Origin: Xanthoparmelia taractica | Taxonomy: Eukaryota > Ascomycota > Lecanoromycetes > Lecanorales > Parmeliaceae | Length of the DNA stretch: 58,478 bases | Reading direction: 5' to 3' | NCBI GenBank assembly: GCA_033085395.1 | Contig: JANQBS010000244.1 | Coordinates: 1-58,478 of the forward strand | In this document: positions 43,173 through 55,544 of the stretch, piece after piece | Position numbering within the stretch: position 1 is the first letter of the stretch | Layout of the letters: each line of letters starts with the position of its first letter | Notes under the pieces: generated by a model | The model's input: only the letters and a program-made list of their open reading frames with translations | What the model was told of the DNA's origin: nothing | The model's database searches: none | Translations under genes and position numbers: made by a program

Positions 43173-46100
43173 TAGGGACCACCTGCTGACTTACTTTGTA
43201 GGAAGAATAAGGTCCGAGAGGGAGTTTCGTGTGCTGTTAGCCGGAAAGGTACTCACGGTGGTGGAAACCAAATGAGGATAGTAAAACGGAAGGACCAAGA
43301 AGATATATAACGTCTTTACTGATCGTAAAGACCGAGATAGAGACTCTCCACCCATGACGCGGTGGAAATCTAATCTGATCAGCTTGAACTCGATGGTGGA
43401 CGGAAGACCCTACCCAGCAGAAGTGCTCTCGAAGCGGATATCGCCACTTTCTGTCAGATATTGTAGGCGATATGCGAAGATAAGGCCCCACTGTGATGCG
43501 AACCTATAATTATTCCTGGGATCCTTTGTACGTATTGTCTATATCGCTGCCTGGTTCTTGGACGACTATGGTCCTCAGTATCTCATTAACAAGTGCTTGA
43601 CCCTTTTCATGTGCGAAAATTGCGTATGAAGGCATTGCACACTATTATGGCTTTGCCTCGCTCTACAGATATGTGGTAGGACGACTGGCTGTGATGATCC
43701 ACGAATACAGAGTATCATACTGTATGAAGCAAATTGTGATCTTTCCAGCTGGTGTGAGGTAACAGTTACATGAGCCCAAGATCTCAACACTCATAGCCTG
43801 TGCAGTACTGGGTCTTGACATTGAAGCCGAAAAATGGTCGCTCCGCTACTCGCCCCGGACCAAAAGCGTCCCGTGTTACATGCCTTGAGATCTCTGGAGA
43901 CATGATGCACAATGGATTTACACTGTCGACCTTGACCGACAAGCAGTCCCGTCAATAGATCTACTTACATAAGACTCTACCATATTCCCAAGCACGGCTG
44001 GACTCAAGCGTTGGTCAAGGCTGTCTGTGTTGATCCATGCATTCTCCGTGGCCTTCTGCAAGTAGGGAGTGTAACAGACTTGGTGGTGGGCATTGAACCT
44101 GCATCGGTCGAGACTTTCAATGTCTACAATGATTTATGCGTTGAGATTGTTACCTTAAATGCAATTGGCTATATTGCACCTTCACAGCCTCATGAACGGC
44201 TTCTGAGTGCTCGCTTCTCCCGGATATTCAAGCACACTAACTCTGATTACCTCAGCGACCTTCTGCTTGGATAGAATGCCGATGGTCTCTGCTTCTGCGA
44301 GATAGTACACTCTATACTTTGCGTCGTATTGCCGGCGTAGTCTATCCACCCTTTCCACCTAGAATCGTTCTCCAATCTCTGGTCCAGGCGACAAGTTCCT
44401 CCGGGCGAGGGGGCTCAGCCTTAAGCCTCTACGACATACATATAAGAGCACATTCAAGAGCGTGGACCGGGCAGCTTTGTGTCGGAGCAAATATGGCAAA
44501 CCGTGCCTAAGACCCTAGCGCGAAAAGTAGAGCAGGAGCTGGCAAGAGTTGCGCTACAGCCGGTAATCACGGCCCAACGATGTCAGATTTATGGGCCTGG
44601 TCGGCATTATGTGTGAATAGCCAGGACCAACAAGACGAAATACCTCCTTTCATCAGAATAGCTCCAGAGCTGCGATACGGAAACTATGAAGATATATGAA
44701 TGAAACGTCCAGAATCGATGCTATTAATGGTCCAGCACACGAAGACGAACATCTACATTACGGACTACGCTTCGCAGAAGAGACTCAGGGATTCTTTCGA
44801 CATGAAGTGCAAAATTACGCAAGACGTCCTTGACCTTTACAGAAACTGCCTACCGTCGGCAGGAGATTGTTGCTTGTCTACAAGCAGATGTACAAGGTTG
44901 CCAAATTGATCCCATACAAAGCCAACACAATCTCCATATCCTTAAGATTCACCTCGAAAAAGCTCAGCCAGTTTCTTCTCCCCTCCCAAAAACAATCTCT
45001 TCAAACCCTACACCTAGATGTCAACTAGACAGCTTCGATTTCGCCATCGGATGAACACTCATCTTCAACGAGAGCGCGCCCGAGAAAAGCCTCAACATGC
45101 AAACGCTCCACCTTCGTTCACAGATAATTACCACGTGAATCCAGACATCCGATGGTTCGTAGGCCACGGCTCCCACATATGGGTTTCGGATCTCCCGTTT
45201 CCTTCAGGTGCAAAAGCGTCTATTGAAGCATGCGACGGTAGAAATGGATTGTCAAAATACGCTGGGCCACGAGAGCAGGAAGACGAGCTTATGCATTATC
45301 GAAAAGCAAAGGAGTTGCGAAAGTCTGCGCGAAACGCTGCTTGAAGTTCGACGCAAATGGGTCGCTGGCCCAAAGGACGCCAGATTGTTATGGTTGGAGA
45401 ATGACATGTGGTGGCCGCGGTATATCGGTTTTGTTTGACCTTGTGCCGACGAAGTGCTCGGACCAGTGTTCTCCGAAGCCTCAAGATTCTATGGCGCTGG
45501 AGAGGCAGATAGAAATCCAGTTTTATCGAAAATTGACTATGACTGGTTATTCTCTTGTCTTCAGATGCTCGCTTGGAGCGCTATCTAGAAAGAAATTGAC
45601 TGATAGTCGACATGTTTGAGGATCAAAAGAATGGTGATTAATGAAAGCAGAAGGCTGCAGCTATATACCTTGCTTTAGCGGATTCAGAATCCATCTGCTC
45701 GTACCTGGGCTTTAAACCTAACACCATGTCCGATAATGCACTAGATCGATGTCCAGTTTCTCCGTTATCCACGCCCTCCCCCCCAATTCTGCCTGCAATC
45801 ATAGCTTAGGCCACGACCTTCCTCGACAGTCCTTTCCACCATCTCACCGGTCTTTGTCACAACGCTTAATACCTTTCAGCAATGACTACTTGAAAATTCA
45901 AGACCCCCCACGCCTCATTCGACGTATCTTCGAACTCGACACAAAGACAAGCCATTCCCCTTGCGCGTTTAGAGCGTATACTCCCACTTCTTGTCCACAG
46001 AAGGCGACATATCCTCAAAGGTTGACTTTGTGCTCAATAAGATGGTTACAGAAGGAAAGCGATGGCCGCATAGGCGAATCTGTGCCTATAAAGCCATCTA

Positions 46101-46665
46101 GGGGGCGGGTGCAGTGGTGCTTGTTCTGTGTGTGCGTGACCTCTTAGAACGGAAACCAATCAATGGCTAAATAAGACGCTAAGGAGGCCGAGAAAAGTCA
46201 TCACCAAAGTGAACATTACCCGCCATATGAATCCACATAAGCCTGGCGCAACTGTGTACGGTACTGTCAATATGATTTCCAGTCTTGAAGCCCTCATGTG
46301 TCAAGAATCCCGCACCTTCGCGACGAAAGGAGAAAGGTTTTTTTGCTTTCCATCTCGAGAACAGCTATCACCGAAAGGCGCGGACTAACGATATAGCATC
46401 GTATGCCAAACTGCGTAGGGAGATTACAGTCAGTGTAAATGAGAGCATCTTCTCCTGCTTTTCCGACTCAGACGCATCGTCAAGCTTGTCAAAGATCTGA
46501 TACGGGCTTCGCATGTTTAGTTCGACAAACATTGTGCGTCTTCTGTACAATTCACTGGCTCTCTATCCACAACGGACAACCACTGGAATCGTACGAAAAA
46601 TTCATGCTCCGCATAGCCTACGGATACCGTATCTGACACGCCCTCACAATTCAAGCCCCAACGCC
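43173..46665. other. Long region with weak coding traces
   Basis: No complete gene could be built. A plus-strand frame at 45018-45344 (from an ATG) contains TDNYHVNPDIRWFVGHGSHI, and an overlapping frame to 45438 reads LREVRRKWVAGPKD-like sequence ending WLENDMWWPRYIGF; this may be a broken or multi-exon gene of unknown family. A plus-strand ATG frame at 45749-46147 is serine/proline-rich and unconvincing. The upstream part of the gene at 42300 probably lies near 43200-43300. Confidence 0.35.
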
Positions 46666-48003
46666 TTACGACCTCTTTATCTCCATCGTTAGCTTTCGGT
46701 TCGCCCCTGTAGCAATCATCCGTAAGCCTCTACACGCATAAAACAAAACAGCGTCCAGAAAACCGAGAACCTACCTAGGAAACGTGCTTTCCCAGTCCTC
46801 CCAACCCTCGCACACAAGCCATCTAAAGCAACCGCGGCCTGCCACAGATCATACCACGAAGCCTTATCATCCGGCGCCGTGATATCGATAGAGATGGCGC
46901 ATGTATTCGTGGCTAGACAGGGCATAAAACAGTTATCAAAGTGCATCTTTCCATATATCTATTCCGAAAGGATCGAGGTACTCACGCTCAGTCAAGACCA
47001 TCGGAAGGTGTTGCTGCACGTCCTCGACGTTTCGGGCGCCAAATGTCGTCTGGTCAGTAGCCGCATTCATGGTATCGATGATTTTCTGGCAAGCGGTCGT
47101 GACCGGGCGTGCGGCCGGCGGAGTGTTGGAGCATCTTGTGAACGGGGGGCGATAGGCTTGCATGGTGACTTGAAAGTTCTTTTCGACCGCTGGTCCACAG
47201 GTCAGCGGATTTTGTTATTATCTTTGGCTTTCGTCTAAATGGACGTTGTGTGAGTTGACCTACCCATGCCGTGCGCTATGCCGCCCCCTGGGAAGATGAA
47301 AGAGTCAGTAATCATCATACACAATCAGAGTCGGAGTCAGATGACTCATGTCCAAACTCCCAGCTCACGCACCCGATACATTCAAGGCTCCAATTTAGAG
47401 GATAAATGCAAAGAAAAGCATTCAGCCTGTACGTACAGGGCGGTGTATCCTTCTCCACACACTGATCCTGCATGACATGCGCGGCTGAGAGTATGGACAT
47501 AAGGTTAACATGCGAAGGGAAAGAAGTCTGGGTAAGATCAATGATGCATTGCCCATCCGCTAACGGAGAAGTCAGCATGACATAAAGTCTGTTCCCCGCA
47601 TCAGAAGAGATTCACTGCTAATGTATCGTTTAGGAAGCTTGACATCCCAAGCACCCTGGCCACGGGGACCATAGCTGAGAGTAGGGTCTCTGAGAAGCGT
47701 AGCCGGATTTTGTTGGTGCAACATATAAGCAACAACGTCCTTGCAGCTAGCAACCGGTGGATTGCCGAATCGGCGCCCATCGCAGTCAATCTGTGGATCC
47801 TTGAGCGTCGTTGCCTTTAGCCGTAACACGTCTTCGATGGTGGAATCGTCCGTTGCAGCCGATGCGTTGACGGGTGGAAGCAGCGATGAGGGTTGTATCA
47901 AAGTTAGGGAGCCGTCTACATTTTGCGGTGCGTTTAGAGCTAGCGACATGACGAAGGGCGCAAGCAGGCCACATAATGCCAGGTAGCAAGAGAATGAGGA
48001 CAT
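46666..48003 (-). CDS. Secreted protein with two tandem four-cysteine domains
   Basis: Six exons. Exon 1 (47616-48003) starts MSSFSCYLALCGLLAPFVMS, a signal peptide. Exon 2 is 47459-47559. Later exons read GGGIAHGM, then AVEKNFQVTMQAY..., then TNTCAISIDITAPDDKASWY, and the last ends NRKLTMEIKRS with TAA at 46666. Domain 1: DCDGRRFG...SCKDVVAYML, WDVKLPKRYIS, DGQCIIDL, SAAHVMQDQC. Domain 2: RCSNTPPA...TACQKIIDTM, DVQQHLPMVL, NTCAISIDI, AVALDGLCARVG, LTMEI. Both share C-x(n)-C, LP, C, C and a hydrophobic strand at the end, so the gene contains an internal duplication. Family unknown; likely exported. Confidence 0.7.
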
Positions 48004-48926
48004 ACTTCAAGGCTGCGCTCGATAATGAGATTAAGAGCAAGATATATATCTGAGTAGTGAATCGTGGATGAGAAGGACGATGGCTTAGTTCTTTGAAACT
48101 CTCTGCTCTCATGCCCGAGTCAGGTGGCTTAGATGCACCAAAATGCGCGGTCCAGCGGTTGGCGCCCGTAACCGCACGGGTTACTGGAGAGTTTCAAGGA
48201 AAGTATCGTTATTGCCGATGGGAAGTAGGGAAAATTCACGCAAATGACGGCTACATTCATCCCGTTTGAACACTTGTGACACGCAGCGTTGCAGAATCGC
48301 CATTAAGTAACGGCCGAGATTATACCTTAAGAACAAGACTGTAGACGTACATCACCTTACGGTAATTGTCCCTTTTGTGTCAACGGCCATCTCTATTCTA
48401 GCAAGCTCCGATCAAAATGAGATTATGAAGTGAAGGAAAACCTACACAAGCATTGCTACTGGAATAGCTTAGTCGACTGTGATCCTACCGGTGCAGAGGC
48501 CAAAACACCAAACCAACACATAGGGAGGGTTCTGAGAAGGAGGGAATAGCAGACCTCAAGGCCGATCAATCATGGGCAGAAGCAAAGGTGTCGGCGTGCA
48601 ATGAAGAGAAACGCATGTCTCGAAGAGGGAAACTCTTCGTGGGCGCCGTGAGGATAGATATTCTACCAAGCTCAGTGTCCCATCATCTCAGCCCCTGACC
48701 AAGACTCATCTCCTCCTCGTCCCAAGCAACGTTTCATACAACCACCCTTCGGCACTCGATACGCTTAGGGAGCTCATAGTCAGTCAATCTGCACGACACG
48801 AAATCGTCTGCATTATTTCTATGGTTGCAAATGAACCATAGCATCCCAGAATATCGAATCTCGGGCCACCCTGGCGAGCTACAAAAGTAGATCCCGACCA
48901 AGCCTCGAGTTTCTAGATCACATGGA
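48004..48926. other. Intergenic region
   Basis: Nothing recognised. It would contain the promoter of the minus-strand secreted protein gene ending at 48003. Confidence 0.45.
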
Positions 48927-50025
48927 TCAAGAAACATCCGGTCTAGGTGCAGACAGCACCTTGGTCGCTGTACTCAGCAACTCACCGTATCCCACGGGTC
49001 CCAAACCCTCCCACAAAAGTATAAACTGCGTCCCCTTGAACTCGTTCTCCGTCACAAACGCCTGGAGCCGACTCGGCACAAACGCCCACATTTGCCACGT
49101 GAGGCCCTCCGTCGGGCTCAGGAACAAATTCACTCCGCCCGCCAAGTACGTGTACGAAGAGGCCGTCACAGTCATTGGCTCCCCGCTTTCGAGGATATGC
49201 TCTGCGAACTCATTGGTGGCAGCATCTACGACATCTCTCATGCCCGTTACGGAAACGTGGCCTCGGTAGCCGTAGAACTCGATGGTCAAAGAATCGAATT
49301 GCCTATCATAGGGATCCGGGAAAGCGTTTATCGCCGTAGTCGTCATGGATGAGTGCGCCATCTCACCCGCGGCACTGAGCTGTCCATAGCCCACGGGCCC
49401 AATACCATGCCAGAGAAGGATAAACCGAGTCCCTTTGAGCCCGTTGCTCATTACGAATCGCCGTATTGCACTCGGTGCCACCGACCACTTGGCCCACGTC
49501 AACCGCTCATTCGTGCGCAGGGACAGCGTCACAAGACCCGCGGACCAAACATATAAGTCCGCGGCCATCGAAGTTCGGGCTTGTCCCGCCATGGCTTCAT
49601 GATTGGTATCCCTGTTTACCTTAAACACGCAATTATCCAGATCTGCCGAATTGACCGTGCTTTGATAGCCATAGAACTCAATGGTGAGCGGGCTGCCTGC
49701 TACGGCGTAATCATAAGGGTCGGAAAAACTGTTACTGTTTACAATCAGCCTTTAAGTCTTCTTGGAGGTACTATGAGAGACTGAATACTTTGACGCATTC
49801 AGAGTTGTGCTGCTGCCAGTATCAGTATTCGTGCCATATCGCCATGGTCAAGTAGACCTACCTCCCGAGATCCAAAAGCGTACTGTTAACCAACCCTGTG
49901 CCATTGTGTTTCTGCCTCATCCACTCCAATGACGCCGAATCCTCACTCGAAAGCTTAGGAGGCAGCGCCGCACCAGCCGAGGCCCATAGCTGAAGTAACA
50001 CAGCCAGAATGAAAAAGCACATCAT
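48927..50025 (-). CDS. Secreted protein made of two tandem repeats
   Basis: Exon 1 (49862-50025) starts MMCFFILAVLLQLWASAGAA, a clear signal peptide, and ends in an N-glycosylation-rich region (NGTG, NSTL). After a 112-bp intron, exon 2 (48927-49749) completes 328 residues. Two copies of a domain of about 115 residues follow. Copy 1: FSDPYDYAVAGSPLTIEFYG, ERLTWAKWSVAPSAIRRFV, GTRFILLWHGIGPVGYG. Copy 2: FPDPYDRQFDSLTIEFYGYR, EGLTWQMWAFVPSRLQAFV, GTQFILLWEGLGPVGYG. No family recognised; the pattern suggests a beta-rich surface or secreted protein. It sits between two other secreted-protein genes in the same orientation. Confidence 0.78.
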
Positions 50026-50600
50026 CTCTCAAAGCTAAAAAGGGGAAGAAAAAGAAAGAGAAATCATTACTGTCGGTGCGTATATACTAGAGAAGCAACC
50101 ATTGAACGCCGCGCATATTAACGTTTCGAAACGAGCCCCGAGCGTTTCCGTGCATTTGCGCCATTTCCTACAATTTTCGGCCAATAAAAGGGGCAAAAGA
50201 AAAGGACCATTTGCAAAGCGTGGGACACACAGTGATCTTTCTCATACATACGGTGTCGACTGACGGTTTGCAGATTGACCAAGCTTCCGCCTGCATTCAC
50301 TCTCCCTTCTTGCGCAGCCATATAAGACATGATATCTACCTATTACCCTTGATGAGTAATGAAGACGCATTGCGCTAACGTATGATGCAATGAATACTGT
50401 AGAGAGGGATATTGCTCCTCTAAGCACTTGACGACGTTCTTCCAAGACATCTGCCTAACATGGATAGTGCGAAGCTCAGGCCTGGTGTTCAAAACCTGCC
50501 TACGGGTTGCCAGATGGCTGTGATTCTACTAGAGTAACCGGTATGGGTGACATTGAATAATAGGTCCCCCTTGCGTATTCTATTAGTCAGTCTCGGAAAA
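50026..50600. other. Intergenic region
   Basis: No gene or repeat recognised. A TATA-like TATATA lies at 50082-50087, about 60 bp upstream of the gene ending at 50025. Confidence 0.45.
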
Positions 50601-51185
50601 TCAAGACTGAGCTGATTGATCGATCCATGCGTCTGATACATTCAGCACAGCTGTCCCATTGCTCAACATTCCTTCGTTACCAGCGGCAACGGGTGCTCCA
50701 ATGACCACGACGTCCAAACGGTTGCTCAAGCCCGCCACGGCAACTCCACCCCATCGCTCTGCGTCTCGTCCGCCATTCAAGAGACAGACTTCGATGATCC
50801 TCATCGCGGCTCCGACGACCTGATCAAAGGATGCTGTTTCTATCGTTGCCTTTGCAGCTGATGACGCAAGTCGTACGAAAAGTTGACAGGTGCCGCTCTC
50901 CCGGCGGTATGGCAGCAGAGTTTGCTTAGGGTCTGGAGTACGAGTCCATCTGGTGGGTCGATTATGGTTTGGTGTAGTAGCAAGGATGTAGGTTAAGACA
51001 TTCAGACAGTCCAGTGCAGTCGGCAATTGATGGCCAGCAGGGAGTTGATCTGGGGGTGGACAGCGATATGTCATACCCAAGGGAGGAGGAGTTAGATTCA
51101 GGCTAGAATCGGTACCTGAGGATGGTGATGTGATGATAGCAGAGGCTAGCGAAGCCAGCAACAGCAGGCAGAGGTTCATGGCCAT
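50601..51185 (-). CDS. Small secreted four-cysteine protein
   Basis: Intron-free. The chosen ATG (51185) gives MAMNLCLLLLASLASA, a good signal peptide; an in-frame ATG at 51233 would add 16 residues. The mature protein reads YRCPPPDQL...ALDCLNVLTYIL, QTLLPYRRESGTCQLFVRLA, ETASFDQVVGAAMRIIEVCL and GGVAVAGLSNRLDVVVIGAP. The order C, DC, LPY, TCQLFVR, AA..I..C, GG, L.VVV is the same as in each domain of the protein at 46666-48003. It ends with two NxT/S sites. No enzymatic motif; likely a secreted accessory protein. Confidence 0.68.
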   Translation of the reverse strand: MAMNLCLLLLASLASAIITSPSSGTDSSLNLTPPPLGMTYRCPPPDQLPAGHQLPTALDCLNVLTYILATTPNHNRPTRWTRTPDPKQTLLPYRRESGTCQLFVRLASSAAKATIETASFDQVVGAAMRIIEVCLLNGGRDAERWGGVAVAGLSNRLDVVVIGAPVAAGNEGMLSNGTAVLNVSDAWIDQSAQS

Positions 51186-52548
51186 GACAATTGATCTGGG
51201 AAGGTGTCGTAATCGTAATAGGACTGCAATCATTTCAAAAGTACTGCAACAAGAAATCACGCTTCTGGATTGCCGAACAAGCGTTCCACAGGTAATCGTG
51301 CGGTTAGCGCTTGCAACGCGCTGAGACTTTCACCAATTGCCCTTTCGGGCTGAGATCTTTAAGAACACTGATTCGGTCCGGTTAACAGAATAATCCGGAT
51401 CGCGAAGTTTCGCATCTGTCTTCATCTCAAAAGACTTGGCCGAGTTTCCATGCAGATCTTGAAAGGGCTGCCGCAAGACTGAGATTGACTCTCAGAAGTG
51501 TTGCAAGGTAGCCAATCCACCAGGCTGCATCTGCTTACTCAAAGCTTAGAAGCTGGCCTTAGAAATTGGTCGCTCGAATACATCATTAAAAATGAGCCCG
51601 CTCCGGAAGCAATACACGATAATGATGTTGACTCGAACTTGAAGACTCCGAGGTGGATCTTCCTTTCGACTCATCGATACACAGACGGCGAGTGCAACGT
51701 GGGTGTGACGACCAAGACCAGACGTGATCTGCACTGACTCTTGAACTGTGCTCTGAACTCTTGGGATTATCTTGTGAAGCCTGAGGCTGCCATAACCCTT
51801 GGTGAGACGAAACATTGACCCACACGACGCTTACAACATGACCTGGGCATATAGCCAAATCAGTCCTGGGGCGTACGAAGCAAGCAAGTTATCAAGGGAA
51901 AAAGAAAAGGTCGTCCGAGGCGTTGGATCTCTCGCATCTTGGCGCCGACTCGGGATACCATGTCGTAGCCTGGACCCTACACTTTCTATGACGGAAATCA
52001 CTTAGAAGTGAATAAGATAAGAGCAGAACTCACCTGATGCTGCTCCGCTCGTTCTTTCCTTCAGACTCCTCGACTGCATTTAATGGCACCTGCCCTTTAA
52101 GTGCGAGCCAACATACTAGCCTTCCTAACCGAGCAGGCTAACCAATCCTCCAACATCCTCCCACTAGCTTAGGTAATGGAAGTAGATTTTGATTTGCTGC
52201 TTCTTGTTCGATACTTTGGATACACCATTATGTCTTCTCTGGATACTCCATCACCACGGTCAAGAAGCACCATGATACAGATGCAATGCTCTCTCGATAT
52301 ATATTGACCTTATAAGACGGTTTCAGGACGATTCATGAGTGAGATCGCTAATATATTGCGTCATCATTATACGAATACGCCTCTTGGTACTTTGGGCTGA
52401 TATATTCAGCATCAAATCGTCTGGTGGTCAACAATTCAAGTGGTACATAGAAGGGCTACTAATTCCAAGAGTCTGCAGTGAGGACATTCAGATCCTCAGC
52501 AATATTCAGTCTTCGACAACCCCAGTGCTTCATAACTCCATTCCAGCA
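51186..52548. other. Intergenic region
   Basis: No convincing gene. A TATA-like TATATATTG lies at about 52299-52307, about 240 bp upstream of the P450 start. Confidence 0.45.
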
Positions 52549-54284
52549 ATGGCGCCATTTAGAGTATTCCTTGTTGCGTCTGTCGCCATTACCTTCTTAC
52601 TCAAACGTTATACCGAAGCCTATATGTCAAGTCGAAGTATCTTGGCGACCGCTTTCGAAATTTTTGTTGTCCAGACTGTCGCATGGCTCGTGTGGCGCTG
52701 CTTTGTGTATCCCCATTATTTTAGTCCGCTCCATACACTACCAGGACCATCGGTATGTCCACTCCACATCTGGTCCTTCCTAGGATCCCAAGCTCAGTGG
52801 TCAATAGGGCGGTTCGTTCCTAATGGGCCAATCCTTGAATTTGAGACAAGACCCAAACGGCCACTCCCAGTTATACCGCACATGGTCCGAGCAGATCCCA
52901 AATAACGGCCTCATTAGGTTCCTCGACATGTTCAACGCAGAGATCTTACTTCCAGTCAGTCCCAAAGCGCTTGCCGAAGTGTTAGTTCAAAGACCATATG
53001 AATTCATTAAGCCACCTGGGCTTGTGACCGGCCTGGGGAAGATCCTGGGCGTGGGTGTATTCCTCGCCGAAGGCGAAGAACATAAGAAGCAGCGCAAAGA
53101 CCTCATGCCGGCTTTCGCGTTTAGACACATCAAAGAGCTTTATCCCGTATTCTGGAGCAAGTCCGGCGAGCTTGTCCTGGCACTGACCTCGCATTCTGAG
53201 GCAGGCTGCCAGGATGGCAATAAGTCAGGTACCAGCATCGATGTCAAAGACTGGGCTAGTAGAGCGACACTCGATATTATTGGCCTCGCAGGCCTGGGAA
53301 GAGATTTTAACGCCATCAAAGACACAGATGATGAGCTCATTCGCACGTACAAGAAGATCTTCTCATCGAGTCCGAGTGGCCAAATTCTCGCTGCTCTCTT
53401 CATGATTGCCCCTTGGCTGATGAGGGCATTGCCGTTAGTTGTTTGAGATATGGCTTACCTGGCATTGCTGATTCGGGAATAGTATCAAACGTAACCACGA
53501 CTTCGAGGTGGCGTCGCAAGTCATCAAAAAGACATGCCACTCCCTAGTGCAGCAGGAGAAGATGAAATTGGCCAACAAGAATCAAGGTACTGCTAGGAAC
53601 ATTCTTTCAGTAGCAATCGAATCGGGCGGATTCACGGATGAGGGATTAGTCAACCAATTGATGACCTTTCTCATCGCTGGCCACGAAACCACCGCGTCTG
53701 CCCTATCCTTTGCCATGTGCATGATGTGCAAGCATCCGAAAATCCAAAGCCGGTTGCGCGAAGAAGTGCGCTCTTCACTACCAGACCCACGATCTCCTAC
53801 ATCATCCATTTGCTCCAACGACATAGACAGCCTTCCCTACCTCAACGCAGTCTGCAACGAAGTTCTCCGCCTCTACCCTCCCGTCCCCGTCACCCTACGC
53901 GTAGCGACGCAAGATAGCACGCTGATTGGTCATTACATACCCAAAGGCAGCACAATATTCATCGCTCCGTGGGCAACCAACGCCAACAAGGATTGCTGGG
54001 GCGAGGACGCGGCGGACTTCAACCCGGATCGCTGGTTGGGCGAAGGCAAAGCGAATACGGGAGGTATGGAAAGTAATTACGCGTTTCTCACATTTCTGCA
54101 TGGACCGCGAAGCTGCATCGGGCAAAGCTTTGCAAAGGGGGAGTTTGCATGTTTACTTGCTGCATGGGCTGGTACGCTTGAGACTCGGTTTGCGAATGCG
54201 GATTACGTGATCAAAGTCAAGAATGGTCTCACACCTCGACCTCAAGATCTCGAGGTAAAAGTGCAGGTGTTGGAGGAGTGGTGA
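52549..54284 (+). CDS. Cytochrome P450 monooxygenase
   Basis: Three exons, 52549-52752, 52808-53433 and 53483-54284, with consistent phases give 543 residues. The N-terminus has two hydrophobic stretches and the LPGPSGGSFL proline hinge, so it should be anchored in the endoplasmic reticulum. Conserved parts: the helix C box KKQRKDLMPAF, I-helix AGHETTASAL near residue 342, E-x-x-R in EVLRLYPP near residue 403, the FNPDRWL box, and the heme loop FLHGPRSCIGQSFA with the cysteine ligand near residue 487. All catalytic motifs are intact. No other cluster enzyme (PKS, NRPS, terpene cyclase) is adjacent, so the substrate is unknown; detoxification or fatty-acid/xenobiotic oxidation is as likely as secondary metabolism. 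Confidence 0.93.
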
Positions 54285-55544
54285 GAAGGGCAAAGACGGT
54301 TAGCTTTTTAGTCTGGTTCAGCGCCGAAGATTAGCCGAAGATTACACGTAGCCTCAGATACAAGATATGTTGTTGCCTCAGTTACTCAGACGCTCCCTCC
54401 AGTGCTCTTCTGCCCGCTGACATGTACCCTGAGTGAATACGGTAGCTGCCTCTTGATGGTCCTTTTCCGTGGTCAAGAGGTCAAAAGCTTAGAGGTCAGC
54501 AACAAGGCTGTGCGGCACGCCTTACCACACAAATGGACATGAAGGATTGCAACAGCATTCCCTGCGGCTGAGTCTCGTGACGGAACCTCCGTCTCATGTT
54601 TCATGGGGCTATGCCCCCAGGGTCCCCCCGGTCTGTGTGACTAGATAATGGGTACCTACTTCTCCAAGCCTCCTCACCCTTTCGACCACCACCGATCCTC
54701 CCAAGTCAGCTTGTCAAAACAGTTCGAAAGAGCCAAAAGCAGGCTAAATTTACATGATTTAGGCGCGTAGGCTTCCAAGTCCATTTTTGGACCTGCCTGG
54801 GTAAGCGCTTTGCACCGGTCTTGAAGCGAGGTAGCTACGACCATGGCTGCTTACATGTGTCATGCTACCTTCCTTTGCCTACCAACATTCTCGTGATACA
54901 ACCCCTACAGCCGTGTCACAGATCCCGTTCCAGCAACAATGTTGACTCATTTTATGGATGCCTGGAATCCTCACGGATAAATGGATTTCAGTATCCCACA
55001 CAACATCTATAATAACCATTATTGTCGAGGCTGTTCATTAGCATCAAAAAGTCGGGTCTCTTCCCTCTGTAACCATAAAATTTACTGCATATATAAATCT
55101 CTCCAAAATCTCCCCCCAACATCTTCTTGAAATCGTAAGTCCATCTCCCAAATCATCGCCTATAGTTTCTTCTTTGTCTCTTTCAGTTTCGCTAGCCTTC
55201 AAGATAAGGCTCAAACATCTTTCCTTTCTCGATCTGGCTTGTCGCGAGTCGGCGAAAGGCCATCGGCACCCTGGCTGACCAAAGCAGTAAAGCGGAGAAA
55301 AACTCCAGGGGCTCCAGCGGCATGTCGTTTCTTGCTCCCTACACGAATGCTATGAGGCTTGGCCAAGGGTAGTCATCTCTCTCTCCCCTATCATCTCGGA
55401 CAATAAGGACCTTGCTAAATTGTCCCTAGCTTCAACTCATACACACAAGAAATATGCATCGAAAATGCCGTTCTCATTGAGCCCGCGAAAAAAGCTCGCC
55501 TCAGCAGCAGCACCATCGCCGCGCGACGCGCCAGCCAACCTGCC
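54285..55544. other. Intergenic region
   Basis: No gene recognised. A short frame from ATG 55465 runs through and past the start of the next gene in another frame; it could act as an upstream open frame in the leader of that gene. Confidence 0.4.
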
